From Kitasatospora sp. NBC_00315 (GTDB lineage Bacteria; Actinomycetota; Actinomycetes; Streptomycetales; Streptomycetaceae), in NCBI RefSeq assembly GCF_041435095.1, contig NZ_CP108025.1, positions 1,674,001 through 1,738,000 on the forward strand: DNA of 64,000 nucleotides, read 5' to 3'. Position 1 is the stretch's first letter. Each line of letters starts with the position of its first letter. Positions 49,622-59,920 of the stretch are shown here, piece by piece. A program made the position numbers and the translations under genes. Below the pieces are notes generated by a model. The model worked only from the letters and a program-made list of their open reading frames with translations. It was not told the DNA's origin and searched no databases.

Positions 49622-50826
49622 CACGCTCCCAACCGTAGCGGCAGCCGTACCGCGAGCACCCACTCGCCGTCCTGGCGACCGGCGGTGGCCTCGCCGCCGA
49701 GCAGCGCGGCGCGCTCCCGGATGCCGCGCAGGCCCTTGCCGCCACCGCCGCGCCGACTCCCCTCCCCGGTCAGCGCGTTGACGCAGCGCAGCTCCAACTG
49801 CCCCTGCCGGGCGACGATCCGGACGGCCACCGGCTCGCCGGGCGCGTGCCTGAGCACGTTGGTGACGGCCTCCTGGACGATCCGGTACGACTCGCGGGAG
49901 AGCACCCCGGGCAACTGCTCCTCCGGCAGCTCGATCCAGACCTCGACCGGGCTCCCGGCCGCCCGCGCGGTGTCGAACAGACCCGGCAGCCGGTCGATGC
50001 CGGGCTGTTCGGTGGTCGGCCCGCCGGGGCTCTCGCGGAGCAGGACGAGGGTGCGTTCCAGGTCGTCCATCGCCCGGCGGCCGGTCTCCTCGATCACCTC
50101 CAGGGCCGTGGCGGTGAAGGCCGGGTCGTCCACCGCCCGGGCGGCGCCGGCCTGCAGCACGGTCACCGTCAGGGCGTGGCCGATGGAGTCGTGGAGTTCG
50201 CGGGCCAGCCGGTTGCGCTCCAGCAGGCGCTCCGCGCGGAGCTCCGCCTCGGCCAGCCGCTCGGCGGGTGAGGGCCCGAGCAGCCGGACGGCCATGGCGA
50301 GTTGGAGCCGCCCGGCCCAGACGGCCAGCCAGCCGAGGCCGAACATCAGCACGGGGGCGAGCAGCGGGTACAGCCCGACGGCGCCGGCCGGCAGCTGGTG
50401 GCCGTACAGGGCGGGCGGTCGGTCCCGGCCGGGGGCGGTGAGCAGCAGGACGGCCACGGTGAGAACCTGCGCCGTGGCCAGGCCGACGGCCAGGCCGAGG
50501 GCCACCCGGCCGATCAACCAGAGCGCCGTGCGGCGCCGGTCGGCCCAACTGCGGGAGGGCTCGGCGGCGATGTCCTCCTCACGGACCGGCATCAGCAGCA
50601 GCCGGGCCTGGACGCCCTCCGCCCGCCGCATCGCCGGGACCAGCGCGGCCAGCGTGAGCAGCACACCGTCCACGGCGGTGCCCAGCACGACGGCCCGCAG
50701 GACGCCGACGCCCTCGGTGCCCGGGTAGACCAGCAGGACCACTCCGGCGAAGACCATGCCGATCAGCAGGTGCAACCACCTCGCGTAGGTGGCCGCGGCG
50801 AACAACGGGCTGAGGATCCTGGGCAC
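49621..50826 (-). CDS. NarL-type sensor histidine kinase
   Basis: A 401-aa membrane kinase with four or more hydrophobic segments in the first ~190 residues, HisKA_3 ([18 protein letters not shown], phospho-His in ELHD) and HATPase ([34 protein letters not shown]). Similar to LiaS/DesK-like sensors with no large extracellular domain, suggesting membrane-stress sensing. It starts at a GTG (50826) about 135 bp from the divergent ABC operon. Confidence 0.9.
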   Translation of the reverse strand: MPRILSPLFAAATYARWLHLLIGMVFAGVVLLVYPGTEGVGVLRAVVLGTAVDGVLLTLAALVPAMRRAEGVQARLLLMPVREEDIAAEPSRSWADRRRTALWLIGRVALGLAVGLATAQVLTVAVLLLTAPGRDRPPALYGHQLPAGAVGLYPLLAPVLMFGLGWLAVWAGRLQLAMAVRLLGPSPAERLAEAELRAERLLERNRLARELHDSIGHALTVTVLQAGAARAVDDPAFTATALEVIEETGRRAMDDLERTLVLLRESPGGPTTEQPGIDRLPGLFDTARAAGSPVEVWIELPEEQLPGVLSRESYRIVQEAVTNVLRHAPGEPVAVRIVARQGQLELRCVNALTGEGSRRGGGGKGLRGIRERAALLGGEATAGRQDGEWVLAVRLPLRLGA

Positions 50827-50961
50827 GGTGCCATCGTGCCAGCCCGGTGCCGCGCGCCGGCTCCCTCCGAGGAGGGAGGCAGGTCCACTCCTCGGCGGGA
50901 TCCGCCGGACCGCCCGCTCCGGTCGAATGGGTCACGTCGGCAACGGATCAGGGAGGCGACC

Positions 50962-51882
50962 ATGATCGAGGTTCAGGGTCTCAGCAGGGCGTACGGGGAG
51001 AAGCTCGCCGTGGACGACCTCGGCTTCGAGGTGCGACCGGGGGTGGTGACGGGGTTCCTCGGGCCGAACGGCGCGGGCAAGACCACCACCCTGCGGATGG
51101 TCCTCGGGCTGGACCGGCCGACGGCCGGCCGGGCCCTGGTCCACGGCCGCCCGTACGCCGAACTGGCCGACCCGCTTCGCCAGGTCGGCGCGCTGCTGGA
51201 CGCGCACGCCGTGCACGGCGGCCGGACCGCCCGGGGGCACCTGCGCTGGCTGGCCCGGAGCAACGGCCTGCCGGACGCCCGGGTGGAGGAGGTGCTCGCC
51301 CGGGTGGGGCTGACCGAGGCGGCCCGCAAGCGGGTCAGGGGCTTCTCGCTCGGCATGCGCCAGCGTCTCGGGGTGGCGGCCGCGCTGCTCGGCGACCCAC
51401 CGGTCCTGCTGCTGGACGAGCCGGTGAACGGCCTCGACCCGGAAGGCATCCGCTGGATCCGGACGCTGCTCCGCGCGCTGGCCGCCGAGGGCCGGGCGGT
51501 GCTGGTCTCCTCGCACCTGATGACGGAGATGGCGCTGACGGCGGACCACCTGGTGGTGATCGGGCGGGGCCGGCTGCTGGCCGACACGAGCACCGAGGAC
51601 TTCCTGGCCCGGCACGGGCGCGCCAGGGTCCGGGTCCGCGCGGTGGATCCGGTGAGGCTGGCGGCCCTGCTGCTGGGCTCCGGGGCGGCCGAGGGCCTGG
51701 TGGCCGAACCGGCCGACGGCGGCGCCTGGGAGGTCACCGGCGCGGAGCCGGAGCGGATCGCGGCGCTGGCGGCGAGCGCGGGCGTGGTGCTGTACGAGAT
51801 CGCCGTTCAGCAGGACTCGTTGGAGGAGGCCTTCATGCGGATGACCGCCGACAGCGTCGAGTACCGGGCGGTGGCGGCATGA
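50962..51882 (+). CDS. ABC transporter ATP-binding protein
   Basis: A 306-aa ATPase of the bacitracin/lantibiotic-immunity type (BcrA/CcmA): Walker A GPNGAGKTT, signature FSLGMRQRLGVAAALL (variant of LSGGQ), Walker B VLLLDEPVNGLDPEG, H-loop LVSSHLMTEM. The ATG at 50962 follows GGGAGG at 5-nt spacing. It is co-translated with the permease downstream and divergent from a two-component system, the common layout of peptide-antibiotic detoxification modules. Confidence 0.93.
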   Translation: MIEVQGLSRAYGEKLAVDDLGFEVRPGVVTGFLGPNGAGKTTTLRMVLGLDRPTAGRALVHGRPYAELADPLRQVGALLDAHAVHGGRTARGHLRWLARSNGLPDARVEEVLARVGLTEAARKRVRGFSLGMRQRLGVAAALLGDPPVLLLDEPVNGLDPEGIRWIRTLLRALAAEGRAVLVSSHLMTEMALTADHLVVIGRGRLLADTSTEDFLARHGRARVRVRAVDPVRLAALLLGSGAAEGLVAEPADGGAWEVTGAEPERIAALAASAGVVLYEIAVQQDSLEEAFMRMTADSVEYRAVAA

Positions 51883-52616
51883 CCACCACGGCCGTACTCC
51901 GCTCCGAGTGGACCAAGATCACCACACTGCGCTCGCTGTGGCTGACGCCCCTGGCCTCGCTGCTGCTGACGGTCGGCGCCACCTTCGCCGTGAACGCCGC
52001 CCTCGGCAAGGTCGACCGCAGCCTCACGGTGGATCCGAGTGTCGGCATCCACTACGGCCTGAACTTCGGCCAGGCCCTGCTCGTCTGCTTCGCCGTACTG
52101 CTGCTGGGCCAGGAGTTCAACAGCCGGACGATCGACACCTCGCTGCTGGCGGTGCCCCGCCGGGGGCTGCTCTACGGCGGCAAGCTCGCCGTCGGCACCG
52201 CGGTCGGGCTGGTGGTCGGCATGGCCGGCACGGCGGGGGCCTTCGGCTCGTACGCGGGCCTGGGGTTCGGCGACTGGCAGGGCCCGGCGGCGGCCCGCAG
52301 CATGGCGGCCGGCTGCCTGTACCCGGCGCTGCTGGTGGTCCTCTGCTTCGGCGTCACCGGCATGCTGCGCAACCTCACGGCGGCGATGGGCCTCCTGGTC
52401 CCGACCGTCTTCCTGCTCTCCCCGCTGCTCTCCGGGGTGCCCGGCGTGCGCAGGGCGGTGCAGTTCCTGCCGGACCGGGCCGGTCAGTACGCGCTGCGCT
52501 ACCACGACGACCCGCAGGTGGCCTACGGGCACTGGACGGGCCTGCTGATCATGGCCGGGTGGGCGGCCGCGGCCGCGTACGGCGGCTGGCGGTCGCTGCA
52601 CCGCCGCGCCGGCTGA
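51879..52616 (+). CDS. ABC-2 type transporter permease
   Basis: A 245-aa membrane protein with six predicted helices, starting MTTTAVLRSEWTKITTLRS, the usual cytoplasmic start of streptomycete ABC-2 permeases (SEWTKI). LLLGQEFNSRTIDTSLLAVPRR is the conserved loop. The ATG overlaps the ATPase stop (ATGA). It is the membrane partner of the preceding ATPase. Confidence 0.92.
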   Translation: MTTTAVLRSEWTKITTLRSLWLTPLASLLLTVGATFAVNAALGKVDRSLTVDPSVGIHYGLNFGQALLVCFAVLLLGQEFNSRTIDTSLLAVPRRGLLYGGKLAVGTAVGLVVGMAGTAGAFGSYAGLGFGDWQGPAAARSMAAGCLYPALLVVLCFGVTGMLRNLTAAMGLLVPTVFLLSPLLSGVPGVRRAVQFLPDRAGQYALRYHDDPQVAYGHWTGLLIMAGWAAAAAYGGWRSLHRRAG

Positions 52617-52685
52617 GCGGCCGGGCCGGGAGGCGGTCGGGGCGAAGGCCGGAGCGCGGTCGGGGCGGACGGGAGGGGGCTCGGC

Positions 52686-53396
52686 TCAGCGCAGCGCCGG
52701 GTGGTCCGCGACGACCGTGCAGCTGCCGGGGGCGATCTCGGTGAAGCCCGCGTCCTGGACGAGCGGGAGGCCACCGGCCGTCAGTTCGGCCCAGGCCGCG
52801 GGTGTGGCCGTGCGGACGGCCAGCTCGAAGCCGCTCCCGGCCCACTCCTTGCGCTGCGCGTCGTCCAGGCGCCACCAGGCGAGCTGGGCCGCGTGACCGG
52901 TCTGCGCCATGGTCTTGCCGGCGCTCATCTCCAGCTCGGGGTTGAGCCACAGCACGGGCACCCCGGGCGCGGGGAGGGCCGGCTCCCCGGTCTCCTCCAG
53001 CTCCGTGCCGGAGACCTGGAGCTTGGCGAGCTCCTTGGGCCAGCCGTCCAGCGGGACGGGGACGAAGACCCGTACCTCGGCGGTGGCCCCGGTCACCGTG
53101 ATGCCGGGCAGTTCGCCCGCCCTGCGCCACTCACCGCCGCGGGCCCGACGGACCACCTTGCGGATCCGCGCGTCCTCCCAGGCGCCGACGCGCTCGGCCC
53201 ACTCGCCGTCCGGCTCGGTCACCCGGGGGTCGGCGAGCAGGGTCAGCACCGCACGGGCGGAGGTCTCCAGCGCGTCGGTGCGGCCCGGCGGGTCGGTCCG
53301 CTCCAGGCGGACGAGGAGCGGCAGCACGTACTGCGGGTTGGCGTCGCGGTCGGCGGGCGCGCCGGCGGGGCTGGGGGCGTCGAACGGAGTGGTCAC
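52686..53396 (-). CDS. PTH2-family peptidyl-tRNA hydrolase-like protein
   Basis: A 236-aa protein with a C-terminal PTH2 fold: MSAGKTMAQTGHAAQLAWW matches the KGKxxAQxxHA catalytic motif of archaeal/eukaryotic Pth2. AGFTEIAPGSCTVVA matches its C-terminal strand. The N-terminal ~120 residues, with a KVVRRARGGEWRRA segment, are an actinobacterial addition. The canonical bacterial Pth1 is presumably elsewhere, so the substrate may differ. The GTG at 53396 begins MTTPFDAP. Confidence 0.82.
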   Translation of the reverse strand: MTTPFDAPSPAGAPADRDANPQYVLPLLVRLERTDPPGRTDALETSARAVLTLLADPRVTEPDGEWAERVGAWEDARIRKVVRRARGGEWRRAGELPGITVTGATAEVRVFVPVPLDGWPKELAKLQVSGTELEETGEPALPAPGVPVLWLNPELEMSAGKTMAQTGHAAQLAWWRLDDAQRKEWAGSGFELAVRTATPAAWAELTAGGLPLVQDAGFTEIAPGSCTVVADHPALR

Positions 53397-53481
53397 CCGT
53401 CCAAGGATGCCAGCCGCCGGACACCGGCCGGACACCGGCCGGAGGACGCCCGAGGGCACCCGGGGGACGCCCCGGGGGACG

Positions 53482-54411
53482 TCAGCGCCGGTAGCCCCGC
53501 TGGGAGTCCCGCTCCTCGGCGTCCTCGTACGGGAGGAACCAGCCCTCGGGATGGGTGGCGGCGAGCAGGTCCTCGGTCCGGCCGGCCACGTCCGAGTCGG
53601 GGTCGCCGTCCTCGGGGCCGTAGACGCCGAAGAGCTCGTCCTGGCAGCCGTCCCAGTCGTAGTCGTAGAGGTCGGCGGGCAGGTCACCCATCATGTCGGC
53701 GACGGACTCGGGCTGGGCGCCGAGCAGGTTCCGCGCGTCCGCGAGCGCCATCCGCAGCGCGATGTCCTCGGCGGGACAGCGCGGCAGCGGCCACTCACCG
53801 AGTGCCAGGTCGTCGGCGAGGTCGTCGAAGGCACGGGCCATCGAGCGGCGCCAGCCCCGGTGCATCCGCCAGGTCCGGACCGGGAGCCGGCCGTAGACGG
53901 CCCACTCGTGGTCCTCGCTCTCGACGACCGGCTCGCTCTCGTGCTCCTCCAGGTCGTCGTAGGCGGCGTCGGCCAGGCCGAGCAGCTGGGCGTGCAGGAG
54001 GCACGCGGTGCGCGGGGTCAGCGTCCAGTCGCCGACGCCGCCGCTGCCCTCGTCGTCGCCGTCGAGCGGGAACAGCTCCGCGAAGTCGGGGGCGAAGTCC
54101 TCGGTGACGCTGATCTCCAGGGTGCCGCCGATGGCGTCGACCCCGGGCATCGCGGCGACCAGCCGGTCGGGATGGAGCAGCACGCCGAGTGCGGCGTTCG
54201 GATCCTCGGAGACCTCACGCAGCAGGTCACGGCGCTGCCCGGCCGGATCCACGCCCTCGAAGTCCAGATCCTCGACGGCGGCCCGGGCTGCCGCGCGCAG
54301 CGCCGGCCAGTCGGTGATACGCAGGCCCAGCACCACCGTCGCCTCGATCTCCTGCGCGCCGGAGTCCTCCGTGGCGCCCTGCCCCTGCGGATGATCGCTT
54401 CGCTCGCCCAT
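53482..54411 (-). CDS. acidic hypothetical protein, leaderless
   Basis: A 309-aa predicted cytoplasmic protein, strongly acidic (DLDFEGVDPAG, DGDDEGSGG, DDLEEHESEPVVESEDHEW) with a Trp-rich stretch TWRMHRGWRRSMARAF. No domain recognised. The ATG at 54411 has no ribosome binding site, but TACCGT ends 7 nt upstream, which implies a leaderless mRNA. It is divergent from the YbjQ gene. Confidence 0.78.
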   Translation of the reverse strand: MGERSDHPQGQGATEDSGAQEIEATVVLGLRITDWPALRAAARAAVEDLDFEGVDPAGQRRDLLREVSEDPNAALGVLLHPDRLVAAMPGVDAIGGTLEISVTEDFAPDFAELFPLDGDDEGSGGVGDWTLTPRTACLLHAQLLGLADAAYDDLEEHESEPVVESEDHEWAVYGRLPVRTWRMHRGWRRSMARAFDDLADDLALGEWPLPRCPAEDIALRMALADARNLLGAQPESVADMMGDLPADLYDYDWDGCQDELFGVYGPEDGDPDSDVAGRTEDLLAATHPEGWFLPYEDAEERDSQRGYRR

Positions 54412-54418
54412 GCGCCCT

Positions 54419-54424
54419 ACGGTA
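54419..54424 (-). promoter_or_regulatory. -10 box TACCGT of a leaderless gene
   Basis: On the minus strand TACCGT is followed by seven bases and then the ATG at 54411. Confidence 0.45.
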
Positions 54425-54513
54425 CGGCCTTTCCGGCGTCCGATCACCGGTCTGGCCCACCTTCGCGGCCCCGCCTTCCGTCACCGGGCGGGCCGCGCCC
54501 GCAGGATGGGCCC

Positions 54514-54888
54514 ATGAGCAACCTTGACGAGTACGGCGGCGGGCAGGGACCGAACACCCAGGTCCTCGTGGTGACCACGAACGACGTTCCGGGCTTCCGG
54601 ATCGACCACGTCATCGGCGAGGTCTTCGGTCTGACGGTGCGCAGCAGGCACGTCGGCAGCCAGATCGGTGCCTCGCTGAAGTCCCTGGTGGGCGGTGAGT
54701 TGAAGGGGATGACGAAGACGCTGGTGCAGAGCCGCAACGAGGCGATGGAACGGCTGATCGCGCAGACCCAGGCCCGGGGCGGCAACGCGGTGCTGATGAT
54801 GCGCTTCGACGTCTCGGAGGCGGGGGCGGACGTCGGCACCGAGGTGTGCGCGTATGGCACGGCCGCGGTGATCTCCCCGCTGGTCTGA
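54514..54888 (+). CDS. YbjQ/DUF74 family protein
   Basis: A 124-aa YbjQ (UPF0145) protein, a pentameric beta-sheet fold of unknown function. It has the family pattern VLVVTTNDVPGFRIDHVIGEVFGLTVRS, then RNEAMERLIAQTQARGGNAVLMMRFDVSE and a final VCAYGTAAVI. The N-terminal ~15 residues (MSNLDEYGGGQGPNT) are an acidic extension. The ATG at 54514 is preceded only by CAGGAT and six bases, so it too may be leaderless. A hairpin follows the stop. Confidence 0.9.
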   Translation: MSNLDEYGGGQGPNTQVLVVTTNDVPGFRIDHVIGEVFGLTVRSRHVGSQIGASLKSLVGGELKGMTKTLVQSRNEAMERLIAQTQARGGNAVLMMRFDVSEAGADVGTEVCAYGTAAVISPLV

Positions 54889-54956
54889 CCCGGTCGCGGC
54901 AGCGGGCGCGCGGCCGGCCCTCGGCGGCCGGGGGCGGCCGGGGGCGGGCACGGCCG

Positions 54957-54981
54957 CGGGGCCGGGGACGGTCCGGCCCCG
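54957..54981. terminator. hairpin downstream of ybjQ-like gene
   Basis: The segment 54957-54965 (CGGGGCCGG) pairs with 54973-54981 (CCGGCCCCG) around a 7-nt loop. Confidence 0.5.
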
Positions 54982-55018
54982 GCGGGAACAGCGTCCATCC
55001 ACCCGATGTTTCACCAGC

Positions 55019-56146
55019 GTGACTGTTTACGAAGCAACCGATCCGGACGCGCGGACCGTGGACGTCGCGGTGATCGGCGCGGGCCAGGCGGGCCTGTCCG
55101 CCGCCTACCACCTGCGCCGACGCGGCTTCGCCCCGGCTCCGGCCGGCGCGGACGCGGGCGGCTTCGTGGTGCTGGACGCCGACGACGCGCCCGGCGGGGC
55201 CTGGGCGCACCGCTCGCCGTCCCTGCGGATGGCCACCGTGCACGGCTTCCACGACCTGCCGGATTTCGAACTCCCGCCACCGGATCCGGCCGCCCCGGCG
55301 CGCGAGGTGGTGCCGGGGTACTTCGCGGCGTACGAGGCCCGGCACGCGCTGCCCGTCGTGCGCCCGGTGCGCGTACGCTCGGTGCGCGCACAACCGGGGG
55401 GACGGCTGCTGCTGGACACGGACGCCGGCCCCTGGTCGGCGCGGGCCCTGATCAACGCGACCGGGACGTGGACGAGGCCGTTCCTGCCGCACTACCCGGG
55501 CCGCTTCGGCGGGCGGCAGCTGCACTACGCCGAGTACCGGGGGCCGGAGGAGTTCGCCGGGCGGACGGTGCTGGTCGTCGGCGGGGGCGCCTCGGCGGTC
55601 CAGGTGCTGTCCGAGGTCGCGGCGGTGGCGCGCACGGTCTGGGTGACCCGCACCCCGCCGGTCCACCGGACCGGGCCGTTCAGTCCGGAGGCCGGGCGGG
55701 CGGCGGTGGCCATGGTGGAGGAACGGGTCCGGCTCGGGCTGCCGGTCCGCAGCGTGGTCAGCGTGACCGGGCTCGGCCCGTCCGTCGCGTACCGACGGGC
55801 CGAGGAGCTGGGCGCGCTGCGCCGCCGGCCGATGTTCGACCGGCTGACCGAGCGGGGCGTCGCCTGGGGCGAGGAGGAACTGGCCGTCGACGCGATCGTC
55901 TGGGCCACCGGGTTCCGCCCCGAGGTCGGCCACCTGGCACCGCTGGGCCTGCGCGGCCCGGGCGGCGGGATCCGGATGGAGGGCACGCAGGCCGCCGCCG
56001 ACCCGCGCGTGCACCTGGTCGGGTACGGCCCCTCCGCCAGCACCGTCGGCGCCAACCGGGCCGGCCGGGCGGCGGTCAACGGAATCGTCCGACTGCTCGG
56101 CGCCCCGGCCCACCGGACCGCCGCCGCCACGGTTCAGCGGTCGTAG
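55019..56146 (+). CDS. FAD/NAD(P)-dependent flavoprotein (monooxygenase-like)
   Basis: A 375-aa flavoprotein with two Rossmann motifs: VAVIGAGQAGLSAAYHL near residue 17 (FAD) and VLVVGGGASAVQVLSEV near residue 185 (NAD(P)H). The ATG-type motif IVWATGFRPEVGHL lies near the end. The layout resembles small YhdE/CzcO-like and flavin monooxygenases, but the FMO/BVMO fingerprint is not evident. Substrate unknown. It starts at a GTG and ends 13 bp inside the convergent paaE. Confidence 0.88.
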   Translation: MTVYEATDPDARTVDVAVIGAGQAGLSAAYHLRRRGFAPAPAGADAGGFVVLDADDAPGGAWAHRSPSLRMATVHGFHDLPDFELPPPDPAAPAREVVPGYFAAYEARHALPVVRPVRVRSVRAQPGGRLLLDTDAGPWSARALINATGTWTRPFLPHYPGRFGGRQLHYAEYRGPEEFAGRTVLVVGGGASAVQVLSEVAAVARTVWVTRTPPVHRTGPFSPEAGRAAVAMVEERVRLGLPVRSVVSVTGLGPSVAYRRAEELGALRRRPMFDRLTERGVAWGEEELAVDAIVWATGFRPEVGHLAPLGLRGPGGGIRMEGTQAAADPRVHLVGYGPSASTVGANRAGRAAVNGIVRLLGAPAHRTAAATVQRS

Positions 56147-57198
56147 TCGACCGTCACGCGCGCGGTCACCGGCCTGGCCTGGCAGGTCAGCACGTACCCC
56201 GCCGCCAGCTCCTTCTCCTCCAGGGCGAAGTTGCGCCGCATCACCACCTCGCCCTCCGTCACCAGGGCCCGGCAGGTGCCGCAGACTCCGCCCTTGCAGG
56301 CGAACGGCAGGTCGGGCCGGGAGCGCTGGGCGCCGTCCAGGACGGAACGGTCGCGCGGTAGTGAGAGGGTGCTGCCGCGCCCGTCCAGCACCACGGTGAC
56401 CTCGCTCAGCTCACCGCTCACCGGTGCCTCGGGGCGGTCGGCGACCGGCTCGTCGTCGGCGTGGAACAGCTCCTGGTGCACCTTCTCCCCCGGCACTCCC
56501 AGCCCGGCCAGCAGCTCCCTGACGCCGGCCACCATGCCGTACGGCCCGCAGAGCCACCAGTGGTCCACCTTCGGGACCTCGACCAGCGCGCGCAGCAGTG
56601 CCGCCACCCGCCCGGCGTCCAGTCGGCCCGAGAGCAGCTCGGCGTCGCGGGTCTCCCGCGAGAGCACGTGCAGCAACTGGAACCGGCCGAGATGGCGGTC
56701 CTTGAGGTCGGCCAGCTCGTCGGCGAACATCACCGTGTCACTGCGGCGGTTCCCGTACAGCAGGGTGACCCGGGACGTCCGGTCGGCGGCCAGCACGGAG
56801 GCGGCGATCGACAGCATCGGCGTGATGCCCGAGCCGGCGGCCACCAGAACGTGCTCGCCGGGGATGTCCGTCTCGGGGCTGAACAGCCCACTCGGCGCCA
56901 GCACCTCGACCTCCTCGCCGGGCCGCGCCTCGCGGACCAGCCACCGCGAGAACAGCCCGCCGGGCACCTCCCGCACGGCGATCCGCAGCGGGCCGCCGGC
57001 CGGTGCGCAGATCGAGTAGGAGCGGCGCTCGTCGGCCCCGTCCACCGTCCGGCGCAGGGTCAGCGTCTGGCCGGGGCGGAAGGCGAAGGTGTCGGCGAGG
57101 GCGTCGGGCACCTCGAAGGTGACCGCGACGGCGTCCTCGCAGAGCGGCTCCAGCAGCGAGATCCGCAGCGGGTGGAAGGCCGGTCGACGGACGGTCAT
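56134..57198 (-). CDS. paaE: phenylacetyl-CoA epoxidase reductase subunit PaaE
   Basis: A 354-aa ferredoxin-NADP reductase-type flavoprotein with a C-terminal plant-type [2Fe-2S] domain. The FAD-binding motif is RRSYSICAP, the NAD(P) motif is VLVAAGSGITPMLS, and the cluster Cys are in FACKGGVCGTCRA plus a distal LTCQA. It passes electrons from NADPH to the PaaA di-iron centre. Its ATG abuts the paaD stop (TGA-ATG). The 3' end overlaps the convergent flavoprotein gene by 13 bp. It is the last gene of paaABCDE. Confidence 0.93.
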   Translation of the reverse strand: MTVRRPAFHPLRISLLEPLCEDAVAVTFEVPDALADTFAFRPGQTLTLRRTVDGADERRSYSICAPAGGPLRIAVREVPGGLFSRWLVREARPGEEVEVLAPSGLFSPETDIPGEHVLVAAGSGITPMLSIAASVLAADRTSRVTLLYGNRRSDTVMFADELADLKDRHLGRFQLLHVLSRETRDAELLSGRLDAGRVAALLRALVEVPKVDHWWLCGPYGMVAGVRELLAGLGVPGEKVHQELFHADDEPVADRPEAPVSGELSEVTVVLDGRGSTLSLPRDRSVLDGAQRSRPDLPFACKGGVCGTCRALVTEGEVVMRRNFALEEKELAAGYVLTCQARPVTARVTVDYDR

Positions 57199-57684
57199 TC
57201 AGATCTCCTTGATCCGTTCGAAGGGCTCGCGACAGCCACGGCACCGCCAGAGCGCCTTGCAGGCGGTGGACCCGAAACGGGACAGCTCCTCGGTGTCCGT
57301 GCCGCCGCACCGGGGGCAGGCCACGGCGGTGCGGCGGGTCGGGCCGAGCAGGAGCGGCACCGCGTGCGCGGGCCCCGGCGGGGCGATACCGGCCTCGGCC
57401 AGCTTGCGGCGTCCGGCCTCGGTGATCCGGTCGGTGGACCACGGCGGGTCCAGCCGCAGCCGCACCCGGACCTCCGGGTATCCGGCCGCCCGCAACCGGG
57501 CGTCGACCGTGGCGGCCATCTCGGCGATCGCCGGGCAGCCGGAGTAGGTCGGGGTGAGCCAGGCGGTGACGCACCCGTCCTCGGCGTCCACCCCGGCCAG
57601 CACGCCCAGCTCGGCGAGGTTGAGCATCGGCAGTTCGGGGTCGGGTACGGCCGCCGCGACCTCCCACGCGCCGGTCGCCGTCAC
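57199..57684 (-). CDS. paaD: phenylacetate catabolism iron-sulfur maturation protein PaaD
   Basis: A 161-aa protein. The N-terminal MIP18/DUF59 domain (VPDPELPMLNLAELGVL, TYSGCPAIAEM) is followed by a zinc ribbon (CPRCGG...CRGCREPF). PaaD is thought to help assemble the metal centres of the epoxidase complex. The GTG at 57684 overlaps the paaC stop (GTGA); a GTG one codon upstream is possible. Confidence 0.92.
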   Translation of the reverse strand: MTATGAWEVAAAVPDPELPMLNLAELGVLAGVDAEDGCVTAWLTPTYSGCPAIAEMAATVDARLRAAGYPEVRVRLRLDPPWSTDRITEAGRRKLAEAGIAPPGPAHAVPLLLGPTRRTAVACPRCGGTDTEELSRFGSTACKALWRCRGCREPFERIKEI

Positions 57685-58565
57685 CACGTCGCCCCCGGGT
57701 GCGCCCGTGCGACCACCTGAAGCTCCGCGAGCAGCGGTCCGAGCGCCTCGGTGTGCACCCCGTCGCGCCCGGCCCGCCCGCCGACGGCCGCCAGCGGACG
57801 CCGTTCGGGCACGGTCAGACCCGCCTCGGCCAGCACCGCGGCCAGCGTGCGCAGCACCGGCCCGCGCAGGGCGGAGGGGTCGGCGCCGACCCGCAGCTCC
57901 ACGGCGTGCGGGGTGAACAGCTCGTCCAGCAGCGGCCAGAGCGCCTCCAGTGCGGCCTGCATCCGCTGCGCCGAGTACGGCGTGCCGTCGCCGAGCCGCA
58001 GGGTCCAGGCGGTGGCGTACTCCTGGTGGTAGGCCAGCTCCTTCGCCCCGCGCGCGGCGACCGACGCGAGCACCGGGTCGGGGTGCGCGGCCAGCGCCTC
58101 GTACAGGCCCCGGCGGGCGGTGGCGAAGAGCAGCAGCCTGGCCACCGAGTGCGCGAAGTCGCCGTTCGGCACCTCGACCAGCCGGACGTTGCGGAACTCG
58201 TGCTCCTCGCGCAGGTACGCCAGGTCGTCCTCCGTGCGGCCGGTGCCGTCCGCCCGGCCGGCCCTGGTGAGCAGCAGCCGGGCCTGGCCGAGGAGGTCGA
58301 GGCCGAGGTTGGCGAGCGCCACCTCCTCCTCCAGCTCGGGCGCCCGGGTGCACCACTGCGTCAGCCGCTGGGCGAGGATCAGCGCGTCGTCGCCCAGCAT
58401 CAGGCAGTAGGCGCCGAGGTCGGCGCCGTCCAGGCCGGACGGCACGGCGTCGTCCACACCGAGCAGCGGGTCGGCGAAGCCCGTCCCGTACGCCCAGCGG
58501 GCCTCGCCGTCGGGCTCCGGGCCCGCCTCGGTGAGGGTCAGGTACACGTGGTCGTCGTCCTGCAT
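57681..58565 (-). CDS. paaC: phenylacetyl-CoA epoxidase structural subunit PaaC
   Basis: A 294-aa ferritin-like subunit that pairs with PaaA but lacks a full di-iron site. The family features include YCLMLGDDALILAQRLTQW, LGLDLLGQARLLL and KELAYHQEYATAWTLRLGDG, and FTPHAVEL. The ATG at 58565 starts MQDDDHVYL; the open frame upstream is not conserved. It lies 13 bp after paaB. Confidence 0.93.
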   Translation of the reverse strand: MQDDDHVYLTLTEAGPEPDGEARWAYGTGFADPLLGVDDAVPSGLDGADLGAYCLMLGDDALILAQRLTQWCTRAPELEEEVALANLGLDLLGQARLLLTRAGRADGTGRTEDDLAYLREEHEFRNVRLVEVPNGDFAHSVARLLLFATARRGLYEALAAHPDPVLASVAARGAKELAYHQEYATAWTLRLGDGTPYSAQRMQAALEALWPLLDELFTPHAVELRVGADPSALRGPVLRTLAAVLAEAGLTVPERRPLAAVGGRAGRDGVHTEALGPLLAELQVVARAHPGATW

Positions 58566-58578
58566 CGGTGCGCTCCCG

Positions 58579-58868
58579 TCAGATGTGCGGGACATCCTCG
58601 GGGATGTCGTAGAAGGTCGGGTGGCGGTAGACCTTGTCGCCGCTGGGGGCGAAGAAGGGATCCCGCTCGTCCGGGGTGGAGGCGGTGATCGCGTCCGAGC
58701 GGACCACCCAGAGGCTGACGCCCTCGTTGCGGCGGGTGTATAGGTCACGCGCGGCGAGCAGCGCCATCCGGTCGTCGGCTGCGTGCAGCGACCCGACGTG
58801 GACGTGGTTCAACCCCCGCCGGGGGCGGACGAACACCTCGTACAGCGGCCAGCCGGCCTGGACACCGT

Positions 58869-58872
<4 letters not shown>
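58579..58872 (-). CDS. paaB: phenylacetyl-CoA epoxidase subunit PaaB
   Basis: A 97-aa small subunit that holds the PaaAC heterodimers together: [46 protein letters not shown] and the C-terminal [21 protein letters not shown] are diagnostic. The GTG at 58872 overlaps the paaA stop (GTGA). The open frame continues far upstream and should not be read as a longer protein. Confidence 0.94.
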
Positions 58873-59882
<1,010 letters not shown>

Positions 59883-59898
59883 CACGACTCCTCTCACA

Positions 59899-59920
59899 AC
59901 CGACTGACCGTTCGGTCGGT
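59899..59920. promoter_or_regulatory. TetR-type inverted repeat upstream of paaA
   Basis: The 22-bp segment ACCGAC-N10-GTCGGT has perfect 6-bp outer arms. The inner part reads ACTGACCGTTCGGT, with ACCG facing CGGT. It lies 17 bp before the paaA start and resembles sites of TetR-type PaaR repressors of actinobacteria. The regulator gene itself is not adjacent. Confidence 0.6.
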
